The notes: generated by a model not told the origin, from the sequence alone. Shown: positions 1-6,380, counted from the first letter of the stretch. The stretch is 7,403 bases of DNA from Kiritimatiellia bacterium (GCA_012961745.1 DTYT01000249.1:1-7403), one strand, 5' to 3'. Translations and numbers: made by a program.

Positions 1-17
1 CCGGTCGACAACAACGC

Positions 18-788
18 TCACAAAGGGCTGCGGCTTCGATCGTCTCGAAGTGGGATCGGCGACGCTCGAGCCGGGCGGTTCGGCGCCCGGCGGGATGGGC
101 AAGCAGTACCAACACGCAAGAGGGAGACCACCACCTCGACCGGACCAGCCATTTCGGTAGGAAAGAATCCCTTCGAATGGTCGCTGAGATCCATATTGCC
201 GTTCCATGCTTTCCACCACGCCTGCTTGAAGATCTGTAGCTCCTTGCGGAAGACCTCCTTGGGCAACAGCGGCCCCAGCGAGTGATGGTAGGTGAAACCG
301 ACCAGATCCAGTCGGGAACGTCCCGAGGGTGTGTTCCAGGTACGCGCCTGCCGGTTACCGTCCCACCAGCTTGTGCTGTAGCCAAGCTGCCCGTTGGCTC
401 CCAGATTACGGATGTCGTCGATCAGGGAACCCGAGTAGCTCACCTGGAATCCGCCTGCCGGATCAATCAATTGCAGTGAATCACGCGGCCGCCACTGGTA
501 GGCTGCCCGGCGGTCGTCCAGGCCGAAAATCGCTTCCAGGTCGTTCTCGGGATGGCCCGAACCGGTACCGTACGTCTGGGAGGATTTCAGCACAATGGAG
601 TCCCAGGCGTATTGAACCCGGCCAGTCTGCGCGCCGTTGGAGTTCCACTCCGGCCAGTAGATCGGCTGGTGCAGATGCCAGAATCGGGTGACGTAGACCT
701 GCTCCCCGGCGGTTCCCGGGCTGACCGGGAGCAGACCGGTTAGACCGAGGGCGGCGGTGAGAGCCGCGGCTGCGCTCCTCGAACCCAT
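18..788 (-). CDS. Exported GH57-like glycoside hydrolase, N-terminal part, disrupted after residue 214
   Basis: The 256-residue product starts with a signal peptide: a short n-region with Arg4, an Ala/Leu-rich core at about residues 6-20, then a likely signal peptidase site near SPGTAG. It continues with FWHLHQPIYWPE (residues 36-47), the HQP motif that opens glycoside hydrolase family 57. Residues around 205-214 read KGFFPTEMA, resembling the GH57 'GxWPPExA' region. GH57 enzymes act on alpha-glucans and related glycans, so an extracytoplasmic saccharide-processing role is inferred. After residue 214 (near base 147) the remaining 42 residues are Arg/Pro/Ser-rich and unlike GH57, and the other two minus-strand frames do not restore the family. 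The catalytic residues expected downstream are therefore absent. An in-frame TAA lies 21 nt upstream of the chosen ATG, which supports this start, but no convincing Shine-Dalgarno is seen. The gene follows the DUF167 gene after a 120-nt gap. The family call is fairly safe; the C-terminus is not trustworthy. Confidence 0.7.
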   Translation of the reverse strand: MGSRSAAAALTAALGLTGLLPVSPGTAGEQVYVTRFWHLHQPIYWPEWNSNGAQTGRVQYAWDSIVLKSSQTYGTGSGHPENDLEAIFGLDDRRAAYQWRPRDSLQLIDPAGGFQVSYSGSLIDDIRNLGANGQLGYSTSWWDGNRQARTWNTPSGRSRLDLVGFTYHHSLGPLLPKEVFRKELQIFKQAWWKAWNGNMDLSDHSKGFFPTEMAGPVEVVVSLLRVGTACPSRRAPNRPARASPIPLRDDRSRSPL

Positions 789-803
789 ATCCGTACCGGT
801 AAA

Positions 804-832
804 ACGTTACACCCCCTGGGAAATCCTGTAAA
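804..832 (-). promoter_or_regulatory. Possible weak promoter for the GH57-like gene
   Basis: On the minus strand, TTTACA (827-832, 5 of 6 to the -35 consensus) is followed after 17 nt by TAACGT (804-809, only 3 of 6 to the -10 consensus), 16 nt before the ATG. Spacing and position are suitable but the -10 is poor. The surrounding 789-908 gap holds no other gene that I can support, and I see no hairpin-plus-T-run terminator in it. Confidence 0.25.
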
Positions 833-908
833 ATGAATATCGTGTCCGGACGACCCCCATCCTGCGGCCCAAGCTTCCAGCCCTCACCACGACAGCCCGC
901 CGACAGTC

Positions 909-1144
909 TCAGTCCAGGTCCACTTCGACCACCTTGTCACGGCTCCGCATGCCAGCCACGATACGAATCCGCGACCCGGCACACCCGAAATGGTCCCCCA
1001 GCAGCGCAAACATTCTCCGGTTGGCCGCCCCATCCGCCGGCGGAACCGAAAGGTAAACTTTCAATGTACCCCCCCCTCGGCCGCCTCAACGCAATCGCGC
1101 GCTGCGCACGGCTGCACCCGTACGCGATACCGCCTGCTGACCAT
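909..1144 (-). pseudogene. DUF167 / YggU (UPF0235) family protein, interrupted by a one-base frameshift
   Basis: Starting at ATG 1144, with GGGAGG 7 nt upstream, the frame reads RYRVRVQPCAARDCVEAAEG and then hits TGA at 1061-1063 after 27 codons. The next frame continues directly with TLKVYLSVPPADGAANRRMF, then SRIRIVAGMRSRDKVVEVDL, and ends at TGA 909-911. Joined, this is a full DUF167 protein of 78 residues: an initial RVQP strand, the family signature 'PPxDGxANxxl', and the closing 'SRxxIVxGxxSRxKxVxV' block. The join lies in a run of eight G (1069-1076); nine would give one intact frame. DUF167 proteins are small, widely conserved alpha/beta proteins of unknown function. I cannot tell a sequencing error from a real mutation, slippage or phase variation. 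Family identity is confident; whether the gene is functional is open. Confidence 0.8.
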
Positions 1145-1166
1145 CGTTGAACCTCCCGGTACCCTC

Positions 1167-1195
1167 TGGACACGGCCCCTCCAAACGACGATACT
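1167..1195 (+). promoter_or_regulatory. Sigma70-type promoter of the tRNA-Arg gene
   Basis: TGGACA (1167-1172, 5 of 6 to TTGACA) and GATACT (1190-1195, 4 of 6 to TATAAT) are separated by an ideal 17 nt. The predicted transcript start near 1202 lies about 9 nt before the mature tRNA 5' end. The -35 element is only 22 nt from the start codon of the divergent DUF167 gene, so the two units share this short region. Confidence 0.6.
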
Positions 1196-1210
1196 GGCTT
1201 CAGCAACCAA

Positions 1211-1287
1211 GCACCCGTAGCTCAATTGGACAGAGCATCTGACTTCGGATCAGAGGGTTGCAGGTTCGAGTCCTGCCGGGTGCGCCA
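1211..1287 (+). tRNA. tRNA-Arg, anticodon TCG (reads CGA)
   Basis: A complete 77-nt cloverleaf is visible. The acceptor stem pairs GCACCCG (1211-1217) with CGGGTGC (1277-1283). The D-arm region is TAGCTCAATTGGACAGAGC. The anticodon stem pairs TCTGA (1238-1242) with TCAGA (1250-1254) around loop CTTCGGA, which places anticodon TCG at 1245-1247. The T arm is GCAGG-TTCGAGT-CCTGC (1260-1276). The discriminator base is G1284 and CCA is encoded at 1285-1287. All stems are perfectly paired. It is the only plus-strand gene and converges with the beta-helix gene, whose stop codon is 27 nt downstream; no clear terminator is seen in that gap. Confidence 0.97.
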
Positions 1288-1314
1288 GGATCTCCTGAAC
1301 GCAGGCCGAGAGCC

Positions 1315-2451
1315 CTATTCCCCGGATACCGTGTACTCGATGTTGGGCGGCTGCCCTTCAGCCTGACCCGCCTCCTGCGGACCGCAAACCCGACCGCTGA
1401 TATTCCCCATGCCGATATCGTAGTTCCGCTCCCGGTTGGTTCCGGCCTCGTTTCCGATAATGAGATTACCCGCTCCCGTAACTAGGTACCCGATCCGGTT
1501 TTCGAAGGCCTTGCAGGCCTCAATCCGGTTCCCCGTCCCCACCACCAGGAATCCGGCCTGACCATTTCCCATACTGGCAGAGTTCAGCACCCTGCAGCGA
1601 CTGTCCACCACCACCCCGTTGCCCTGGTTCTTGGCCGCGGAACAGCCGCGGACTATCACGCCGTTCCCGGCCACGATCCCATCCCCCCGATTCTGGAAAG
1701 ACGAGTTGCCTGCCAGGACCGCCTCGGCCTCAGCCTGTATGCCCGTGCCGTTCTCGTAACTGGAACATGTTCTCGCGATCCCCGAAGGTCCCAGCCGGAT
1801 GCCGACTCCGTTGTTACCATACGCCACCGACTGGCTGACCACGGTTCCTTCCCCTGCGATTATGCCATCGCCGGAGTCATAAACCGTACAGGCTCCCACC
1901 GTAGAATCCGCCCCGACTGCCAAGGCGCGTCGGCTGCAATCCAGCACCGTGCAGAATGCCAGTTTCGACCGCCGGCCCACCTCGATTCCGTCGAAGCAAT
2001 TCGACACGGTCACCCGCGCGACGACAGCCTCCGCACCCAGCACGATTCCAGTAGCGCAGGAATCCACCGTAGTGGCTTCGACATGATTGCTTATGCCCGC
2101 GGCCCGGATCCCGGTGCGCCATCCCCAGATACGCCCCCCTTTCACCGTCAGCCCGCGGTACCGCGGGCCCTGCATAATACCCACCCCGCTTTCCCGGCCG
2201 GCACCTCCCAGACTCCCTCCCTCGAAAAGTATGGTCACATCATCGGCCTCCACCGTGAGCGCATCGCCCGGCTCTTCCACCCGCAGGTCCGCGACAACCG
2301 CGTAGACGCCCGAATTGGTGATCACCAGCGGCAGGTCGTCCGGGGTAATCTCCCGCACCGGAACCGCCCTTTCCACCGCCCCCACTCCGCACGCCAGCAA
2401 CATCACCGGCAACGACAGAAGGATCCTCAGTCCTGAAACCTTGATTTTCAT
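1315..2451 (-). CDS. Exported right-handed parallel beta-helix (NosD/PbH1-type) protein
   Basis: The 378-residue product has an N-terminal export signal (MKIK, then a hydrophobic core at about residues 7-20). LLAC (18-21) could be a lipobox giving a lipoprotein with Cys21; VGA|V after Ala25 could instead be a signal peptidase I site. After a leader domain (about 30-110) come roughly eleven rungs of about 21 residues, each with a pattern like GI-x-G-x(4-6)-V-x-x-C/N-x(4)-N/D (about 113-340), as in parallel beta-helix proteins. The end has a NYDIGMGN motif, common at the close of such helices, and a short Gly/Gln-rich tail. These folds serve as polysaccharide lyases, epimerases or surface binding proteins; no catalytic set is evident, so the substrate is unknown. 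An in-frame GTG lies 5 codons upstream, but it falls in the GGAGGT Shine-Dalgarno (2459-2464), so the ATG at 2451 is preferred. The gene has its own promoter 25 nt upstream. Confidence 0.85.
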   Translation of the reverse strand: MKIKVSGLRILLSLPVMLLACGVGAVERAVPVREITPDDLPLVITNSGVYAVVADLRVEEPGDALTVEADDVTILFEGGSLGGAGRESGVGIMQGPRYRGLTVKGGRIWGWRTGIRAAGISNHVEATTVDSCATGIVLGAEAVVARVTVSNCFDGIEVGRRSKLAFCTVLDCSRRALAVGADSTVGACTVYDSGDGIIAGEGTVVSQSVAYGNNGVGIRLGPSGIARTCSSYENGTGIQAEAEAVLAGNSSFQNRGDGIVAGNGVIVRGCSAAKNQGNGVVVDSRCRVLNSASMGNGQAGFLVVGTGNRIEACKAFENRIGYLVTGAGNLIIGNEAGTNRERNYDIGMGNISGRVCGPQEAGQAEGQPPNIEYTVSGE

Positions 2452-2475
2452 GGCGGCCACCTCCACTCGGCCCCG

Positions 2476-2504
2476 ATTCTAGCCAGCGGAGAGCTCGATT
2501 CCAA
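2476..2504 (-). promoter_or_regulatory. Sigma70-type promoter of the beta-helix gene
   Basis: On the minus strand, TTGGAA (2499-2504, 4 of 6 to TTGACA) is followed after exactly 17 nt by TAGAAT (2476-2481, 5 of 6 to TATAAT). The predicted start near 2469 leaves a leader of about 18 nt holding the GGAGGT ribosome site (2459-2464). The element lies wholly between the ruvX stop and the beta-helix start, so this gene is probably its own transcription unit even if some operon readthrough occurs. Confidence 0.6.
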
Positions 2505-2519
2505 GGATGATTCCCCTTA

Positions 2520-2963
2520 CTACCGCGGCCGGCTTCCTGGCGCAGGGTTGCTAACGCGGGCGCGAGCATCCAGAAACGACTGCAAAATGACTTGGGCCGC
2601 CAGGGAGTCCTTGTACCGCCGCATTCTCCGGGTTCTGCCGCGGGTGGCGCTTTCCACCTCCCTGGTACTGAGCCGCTCGTCCCAGAGCACCACCTCCACC
2701 GCGGCCAGCGAACCGATTTTCCGGACCACCTCGCGTACCGCCCGCGCCGCCGAACCTTCCGACCCATCCATGTTGAGGGGAAGGCCCACCACTACCGTAT
2801 CTATGCCGCGCTGGCGGCAGAGCTCCGCGATCCGTTCCGCCAGCCGGGCGGGGTCCGTTTCGTATATGACCTCATCCAGAGGCACAGCCACTAGGCCAGC
2901 GGTGTCGCTGATGGCCAGTCCGGTACGCCGTTTGCCGAAATCTACCCCCAGGGATCGTCCCAT
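2520..2963 (-). CDS. ruvX: RuvX/YqgF family putative pre-16S rRNA nuclease / Holliday junction resolvase-like protein
   Basis: The 147-residue product (family usually about 135-155) has an RNase H-like fold signature from the first residues: LGVDFGKRRTGLAISD (5-20) with catalytic Asp8, VVVGLPLNMDGSEG (57-70), WDERLST (94-100), and the closing YKDSLAAQVILQSFLD (117-132) with an acidic residue at Asp119. In other bacteria YqgF acts in 16S rRNA 5' end maturation and is structurally related to RuvC; cytoplasmic action is expected. The start ATG overlaps the manC stop by 1 nt (TGATG), with GAGGA 9 nt upstream inside manC, indicating translational coupling. The open frame continues far upstream of this ATG, but that part lies across manC, and the family begins at MGRSLGVDFG. 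It is the last gene of the six-gene run. Confidence 0.95.
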   Translation of the reverse strand: MGRSLGVDFGKRRTGLAISDTAGLVAVPLDEVIYETDPARLAERIAELCRQRGIDTVVVGLPLNMDGSEGSAARAVREVVRKIGSLAAVEVVLWDERLSTREVESATRGRTRRMRRYKDSLAAQVILQSFLDARARVSNPAPGSRPR

Positions 2964-4039
2964 CACAGCACGTCCTCGTAGGTGCCGTTGCGCTCCATCT
3001 GTTGCACCAAGCGCTTGACATCCTGTGCCCGGTCGCGGGGACACACCAGCACAACCCCGTCGGACTGTACGACGATGAGGTCCCGCACCCCCAGTATCGC
3101 CACCAGCCTTCCCTGGTTGACGGCTATGCAGTTGTGCGCATCGCGGAACAGCACCCGTCCCGACAGCCGATTTCCCTCCGCATCGGACGGAAGATGGGAG
3201 CCCACCGCTTCCCACGAACCAATGTCGTCCCACTGGAACTCCGCACGGGCGGTGACGACATTGGAGGACTTTTCCATCACGGCATAGTCAATCGAGATTT
3301 TCTCCAGTGCGCCGTAAACTTCCGGGGTCAGCAATTCCCCCGGATCGGCACTCTCGGTTACCCGGCGGGAGAATTCGTACAACCGGGGGCAATGTTGCTG
3401 GAGAGCTGCACGGATCGCGCCCACCCGCCATACGAACATGCCGGAGTTCCAGAAAAAGTTCCCCTGCTGGAGGTACCGGCGCGCGGTCTCCGCATCCGGC
3501 TTCTCCACGAAACGCAATGCCCTGAAGAAGGCGACCCCCTCAATCTCACGGATCCGTTCGGCGACCTCGATATAGCCGTATGCCGTGCTGGGGTCCGTGG
3601 GACGTATTCCGATGGTCACCAGGCTTTCGTTCTGCTCCGCGATCTGTACACATGCCCGCAGCGTTCGCAGGAAAACGTCCCGATCGCCGATAAGGTGATC
3701 GGCGGTCAGAACGCAGAATACCGCGTCGCCGCCGCAACGACCGACCAGCCCCGTCGCCAAGGCCACCGCCGGGGCCGTGTCACGACCTACCGGTTCCCCC
3801 ACAACGTTCGCGGCAGGCACCTGGGGGACTAGCCGACGAACCAACTGGCTGTGACGCGCATTGGTAAGAATCAGAATGCGCTCGTAGGGAATCCATTCCT
3901 TCACGCGCTCGACGGCCTCAACCACCATGGCGCGCCGGCTGAGCAGCGAAAGGAACTGTTTGGGGCGTTCGCGGGTGCTTATCGGCCAGAATCTCTCTCC
4001 CCTTCCCCCCGCCATTATCACGGCGTACCGTTCGCTCAT
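2963..4039 (-). CDS. manC: Mannose-1-phosphate guanylyltransferase (GDP-mannose pyrophosphorylase)
   Basis: This enzyme makes GDP-mannose from mannose-1-phosphate and GTP for glycan, lipopolysaccharide or exopolysaccharide synthesis in the cytosol. The 358 residues match the single-function form without a C-terminal phosphomannose isomerase domain. Visible motifs are the nucleotide-binding signature MAGGRGERFWPISTRERPKQ (9-28), EPVGRDTAPA (82-91), TADHLI (112-117; most relatives have PADH), STAYGYIEV (151-159), the sugar-phosphate motif FVEKPD (177-182), NFFWNSGMFVWR (194-205), SIDYAVMEK (249-257) and WDDIGSWEAV (270-279). The open frame extends 14 codons upstream, but the family starts at MSERYAVIMAGG and an AAGGGGGTGG Shine-Dalgarno precedes this ATG. 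That ATG overlaps the trpA stop as ATGA. A gene for sugar-nucleotide supply between trpA and ruvX is not a pathway-based arrangement; it seems joined by operon packing only. Confidence 0.93.
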   Translation of the reverse strand: MSERYAVIMAGGRGERFWPISTRERPKQFLSLLSRRAMVVEAVERVKEWIPYERILILTNARHSQLVRRLVPQVPAANVVGEPVGRDTAPAVALATGLVGRCGGDAVFCVLTADHLIGDRDVFLRTLRACVQIAEQNESLVTIGIRPTDPSTAYGYIEVAERIREIEGVAFFRALRFVEKPDAETARRYLQQGNFFWNSGMFVWRVGAIRAALQQHCPRLYEFSRRVTESADPGELLTPEVYGALEKISIDYAVMEKSSNVVTARAEFQWDDIGSWEAVGSHLPSDAEGNRLSGRVLFRDAHNCIAVNQGRLVAILGVRDLIVVQSDGVVLVCPRDRAQDVKRLVQQMERNGTYEDVL

Positions 4040-4842
4040 GCTTCCACCCCCTTCACTGCGCGGACCAGTTCCCGAACCCATGCCGCCGCCCGTTGGCGAC
4101 CCGCCCGGGAATCGCCTTCCCGGAAGAAGCGGTCCACGATGGCGCTGCCGACCACCACCGCGTCTGCATATTCCGCCACCCGGGCGGCCTGGCGGGGTGT
4201 GGCGATACCGAATCCCAGCGCGATCGGCAGGGAAGTGAACCGCCGGGTTCTCTCCACCAGCCGCCGGGCGTCGCCGCCGAGCTCATCCCTCATCCCGGTA
4301 ACCCCTTCCAGTGAGATGCAGTAGACAAAGCCGCTGCTGGCGCGAGCAATCTTCCGGATGCGTTCGTCGGGGCTGGTCGGGGCTACGAGGAAAATGTGGT
4401 CCAGCCCCGCGCGTTTCAGGTCCTGTGAGAACATCCTGCTTTCCTCGACCGGGAGATCAAGGATCAGCATGCCGTCCAGCCCCGAGCGGGCAGCCTTCCG
4501 GCACAGCCGGCGGAAGTCATGGGCAATGAGGGGATTCAGATAGCTGAAGAGGACGATCGGTATTCCGGAACTCCTCCGGATCGTCTTCACCGTATCCAGG
4601 AACCGGGATACCGTCGTTCCCGAACGGAGAGCACGATCGGCGGCGGCCTGATTCACTTTGCCGTCCGCCAGGGGATCCGAAAACGGCATGCCGAGTTCGA
4701 TGATATCCACCCCGGCACGCTCCAGCAGCAGAACCTCCTCCACCGTGGCCTCCACGTGCGGATCGCCGCAGGTCAGATAGGCGATGAAGCCCTTGCGCCC
4801 TTCCCTGCGCAACTGATCGAATTTCGCGGATATGCGGGTCAT
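4036..4842 (-). CDS. trpA: Tryptophan synthase alpha subunit
   Basis: TrpA cleaves indole-3-glycerol phosphate to indole and glyceraldehyde-3-phosphate, passing indole to the TrpB beta subunit. The 268-residue length is normal. The TIM-barrel landmarks are present: GFIAYLTCGDP (18-28), IELGMPFSDPLADGKVNQ (48-65) with catalytic Glu49 and Asp60 at exactly the Salmonella numbering, LFSYLNPL (98-105), LDLPVEE near 150, LVAPTSPDERI, SLEGVTGMRDEL, LPIALGFGI and the VVVGSAIV phosphate-binding strand. The flanks GKVNQ (often GPVIQ) and SLEGVTG differ from proteobacterial forms but keep the key residues; they recall PVC-type sequences from memory. The ATG overlaps the coaX stop as ATGA, with GGGAG 8 nt upstream. 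No trpB or other trp gene is in the window, which is unusual because trpBA are commonly adjacent; TrpB should be elsewhere in the genome. Confidence 0.96.
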   Translation of the reverse strand: MTRISAKFDQLRREGRKGFIAYLTCGDPHVEATVEEVLLLERAGVDIIELGMPFSDPLADGKVNQAAADRALRSGTTVSRFLDTVKTIRRSSGIPIVLFSYLNPLIAHDFRRLCRKAARSGLDGMLILDLPVEESRMFSQDLKRAGLDHIFLVAPTSPDERIRKIARASSGFVYCISLEGVTGMRDELGGDARRLVERTRRFTSLPIALGFGIATPRQAARVAEYADAVVVGSAIVDRFFREGDSRAGRQRAAAWVRELVRAVKGVEA

Positions 4843-5630
4843 CCCGACCGCTCCCGCGGCACATTCATCTCGTAGATCATGCCGATACCTCGCAAGGTCA
4901 GATCAGGGATAACACGATATCGCCGCTCCAGGCGGCGGACAATCCGTTTCGCCTGTCCGCCGGTCGCACACAGCTTGGCACGACCACCCACCGCCCGCTG
5001 AAGGCGCGCGGTCACCCTGTCCACCATCGCCGGGTAACCCCAACTCCACCCCAGCCGCATCGCCTGTTCCGTACTACGTCCGTACGCTCCCCGCACCGCG
5101 GCGGGTTCCACGCGCGGCAGTAATGCGGTGCGTTCCGCGAGGCATTCCAGGATGATGCTCGGTCCCGGCAAGATTATACCGCCGACATATCCGCGTTGCG
5201 GGACTACGACGTCAAAAGTCAACGCGGTACCAAAATCAGCAATGATGACCGGCAGTCCCACAATCCGCGCGGCGGCGACCGCGTTGGCCAGCCGGTCGGC
5301 GCCTATCCTGGATCTCCGGGGGTAGTTGATCCGGAGACCCAATCGGCGATCCGCCCTTACCCAGAAGACTTGCACACGCCAGAGATCACGGACCAGCCGT
5401 TGAATCCCGCGGTTCAGCCCCGGAACCACCGAGGCAACCGCACAAGCTTCGATGGTCCCGAGATCGCCTGGCTGCAAGACCTGCCTCAATTCCCGCACAT
5501 CACCGCCGTGTTCCACGAACCGCACGCAATCCACCCGTCCGCCACGGTACACGCCGAAGGCGATGCTGGTATTGCCTACGTCCACCACCAGTACACGCGG
5601 TCCTTTCAGTCTGCGTCCTTGCCGATCCAT
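4839..5630 (-). CDS. coaX: Type III pantothenate kinase
   Basis: CoaX catalyses the first step of coenzyme A synthesis, phosphorylating pantothenate with ATP, in the cytosol. The 263-residue product (family about 245-260) shows the ASKHA-fold motifs: VVDVGNTSIAFGVY (15-28) for phosphate binding, the pantothenate-pocket motif IGADRLANAVAA (109-120), ADFGTALTFDVV (131-142; usually DFGTATT), the GGIILPG turn (150-156), CATGGQAK (221-228) and a C-terminal LTLRGIGMIYEMN. The first eleven or so residues, MDRQGRRLKGP, extend before the usual start of the family. They are in the same reading frame as birA, separated from it only by TGA-GCG. An AAGGGG Shine-Dalgarno lies 9 nt before the ATG, within the end of birA. 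The nadC-birA-coaX grouping is known in other bacteria. Confidence 0.95.
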   Translation of the reverse strand: MDRQGRRLKGPRVLVVDVGNTSIAFGVYRGGRVDCVRFVEHGGDVRELRQVLQPGDLGTIEACAVASVVPGLNRGIQRLVRDLWRVQVFWVRADRRLGLRINYPRRSRIGADRLANAVAAARIVGLPVIIADFGTALTFDVVVPQRGYVGGIILPGPSIILECLAERTALLPRVEPAAVRGAYGRSTEQAMRLGWSWGYPAMVDRVTARLQRAVGGRAKLCATGGQAKRIVRRLERRYRVIPDLTLRGIGMIYEMNVPRERSG

Positions 5631-5633
5631 CGC

Positions 5634-6380
5634 TCAGGGCCCCTTGATGACTTCCCCGGGATTGGGGGGCGCCGCCCGGCCGGACAGCTCCGACCAGGCG
5701 GTTTCGACCACCCGGTCCGCGCCGCCCTCGGGTTCCCGCACGAGGCGGTCCATCTGATTGAGGAACGCGCATGCCACCTCGTCCGGCGGCACGGAAATCC
5801 CCAGCTCCTCCAGCGACACCGGGTACACCTTCCAGTCACCCTGCGACCAGAACTCCGCTGGGTGGGAGACATTGATACCTACGCCGAGGATCTGGTAACG
5901 CACGCCGCGGGAGGCCGGCGGCACTTCAACCAGGACACCCGCAATTTTCCTTCCTTGGGCAAGAATGTCGTTGGGACGCTTGATCGCCACCCCCGTCAAC
6001 CCGCGCTCTTCCAGCGCTCGGCACACCGCCACCGTCCCCGCCATCGCCAGTAACGCCGCGTCACGCAGTAGCGGTACATCCGCCGCGACCGCAAACAGCA
6101 ACGAAAGGTACACGCCCATGTCGGGCGCCGAGATCCAGCGCCTTCCCAGCCGCCCGCGGCCCGCGGTCTGTTCCCGGGCTAGCACAGCCGTGCCGGATAA
6201 GGGACAGCCGCTCTCCGCCATGCGCCGCGCCTCCAGGCTGGTAGAGTCGACCACCTCCAGCAACCGTATCACCCGGCCGACGAGCGAAGCCTCCAGAGTA
6301 CGGCTGAAAAACGCTGCTACCCGGGTCGTCCACGGCGTTTCCCCACCCGCGGTTTGGTTCCCACCCGTCGCAACGGTCAT
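5634..6380 (-). CDS. birA: Biotin-[acetyl-CoA-carboxylase] ligase, monofunctional, with a shortened C-terminus
   Basis: This enzyme activates biotin as biotinyl-5'-AMP and transfers it to the lysine of biotin carboxyl carrier protein. The 248 residues contain the catalytic core: VVDSTSLEARRMA (43-55), the biotinyl-AMP loop GRGRLGRRW (74-82), KRPNDIL (134-140) where the family normally has KWPND, GRKIAGVLVE (143-152) and LGVGINV (165-171). There is no N-terminal helix-turn-helix, so it should not act as a biotin repressor. The C-terminal SH3-like domain seems cut short: the protein stops at NPGEVIKGP, where relatives run on with a 'GxAxGIDxxGxLLL' strand pair. The open frame extends 64 codons upstream across nadC, but the ATG at 6380 overlaps the nadC stop as ATGA and has AGGAG 10 nt upstream. 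The stop lies 3 nt before coaX, in the same frame. Confidence 0.93.
   Translation of the reverse strand: MTVATGGNQTAGGETPWTTRVAAFFSRTLEASLVGRVIRLLEVVDSTSLEARRMAESGCPLSGTAVLAREQTAGRGRLGRRWISAPDMGVYLSLLFAVAADVPLLRDAALLAMAGTVAVCRALEERGLTGVAIKRPNDILAQGRKIAGVLVEVPPASRGVRYQILGVGINVSHPAEFWSQGDWKVYPVSLEELGISVPPDEVACAFLNQMDRLVREPEGGADRVVETAWSELSGRAAPPNPGEVIKGP

Noticed and set aside
833..1150. A 105-codon plus-strand open frame covering the DUF167 gene
   Set aside because: It is Pro/Arg/Ser-rich with no recognisable family, and is antisense to clear DUF167 coding sequence, as expected in GC-rich DNA.
937..1206. An 89-codon minus-strand open frame over the DUF167 region
   Set aside because: It is the wrong frame; the DUF167 motifs lie in the other two minus-strand frames, joined at the G8 tract.
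1211..1287. tRNA-Arg 3' end as an integration site for a mobile element
   Set aside because: No second copy of the tRNA 3' end, no integrase and no element-like genes are present in the window.
1288..1314. Rho-independent terminator between the tRNA and the beta-helix gene
   Set aside because: No stable hairpin followed by a T run is visible on either strand in these 27 bases.
3002..3832. A 276-codon plus-strand open frame
   Set aside because: It is antisense to manC, whose every motif is intact on the other strand; there is no independent support.
5634..5636. TGA read as an amino acid (alternative genetic code) to fuse birA and coaX
   Set aside because: nadC, coaX, trpA and manC all end at TGA exactly where family lengths predict, so TGA is a normal stop in this organism.
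5196..6053. A long 285-codon plus-strand open frame
   Set aside because: It is antisense to coaX and birA, has His/Pro/Arg-rich shadow composition and no ribosome site or family motif.
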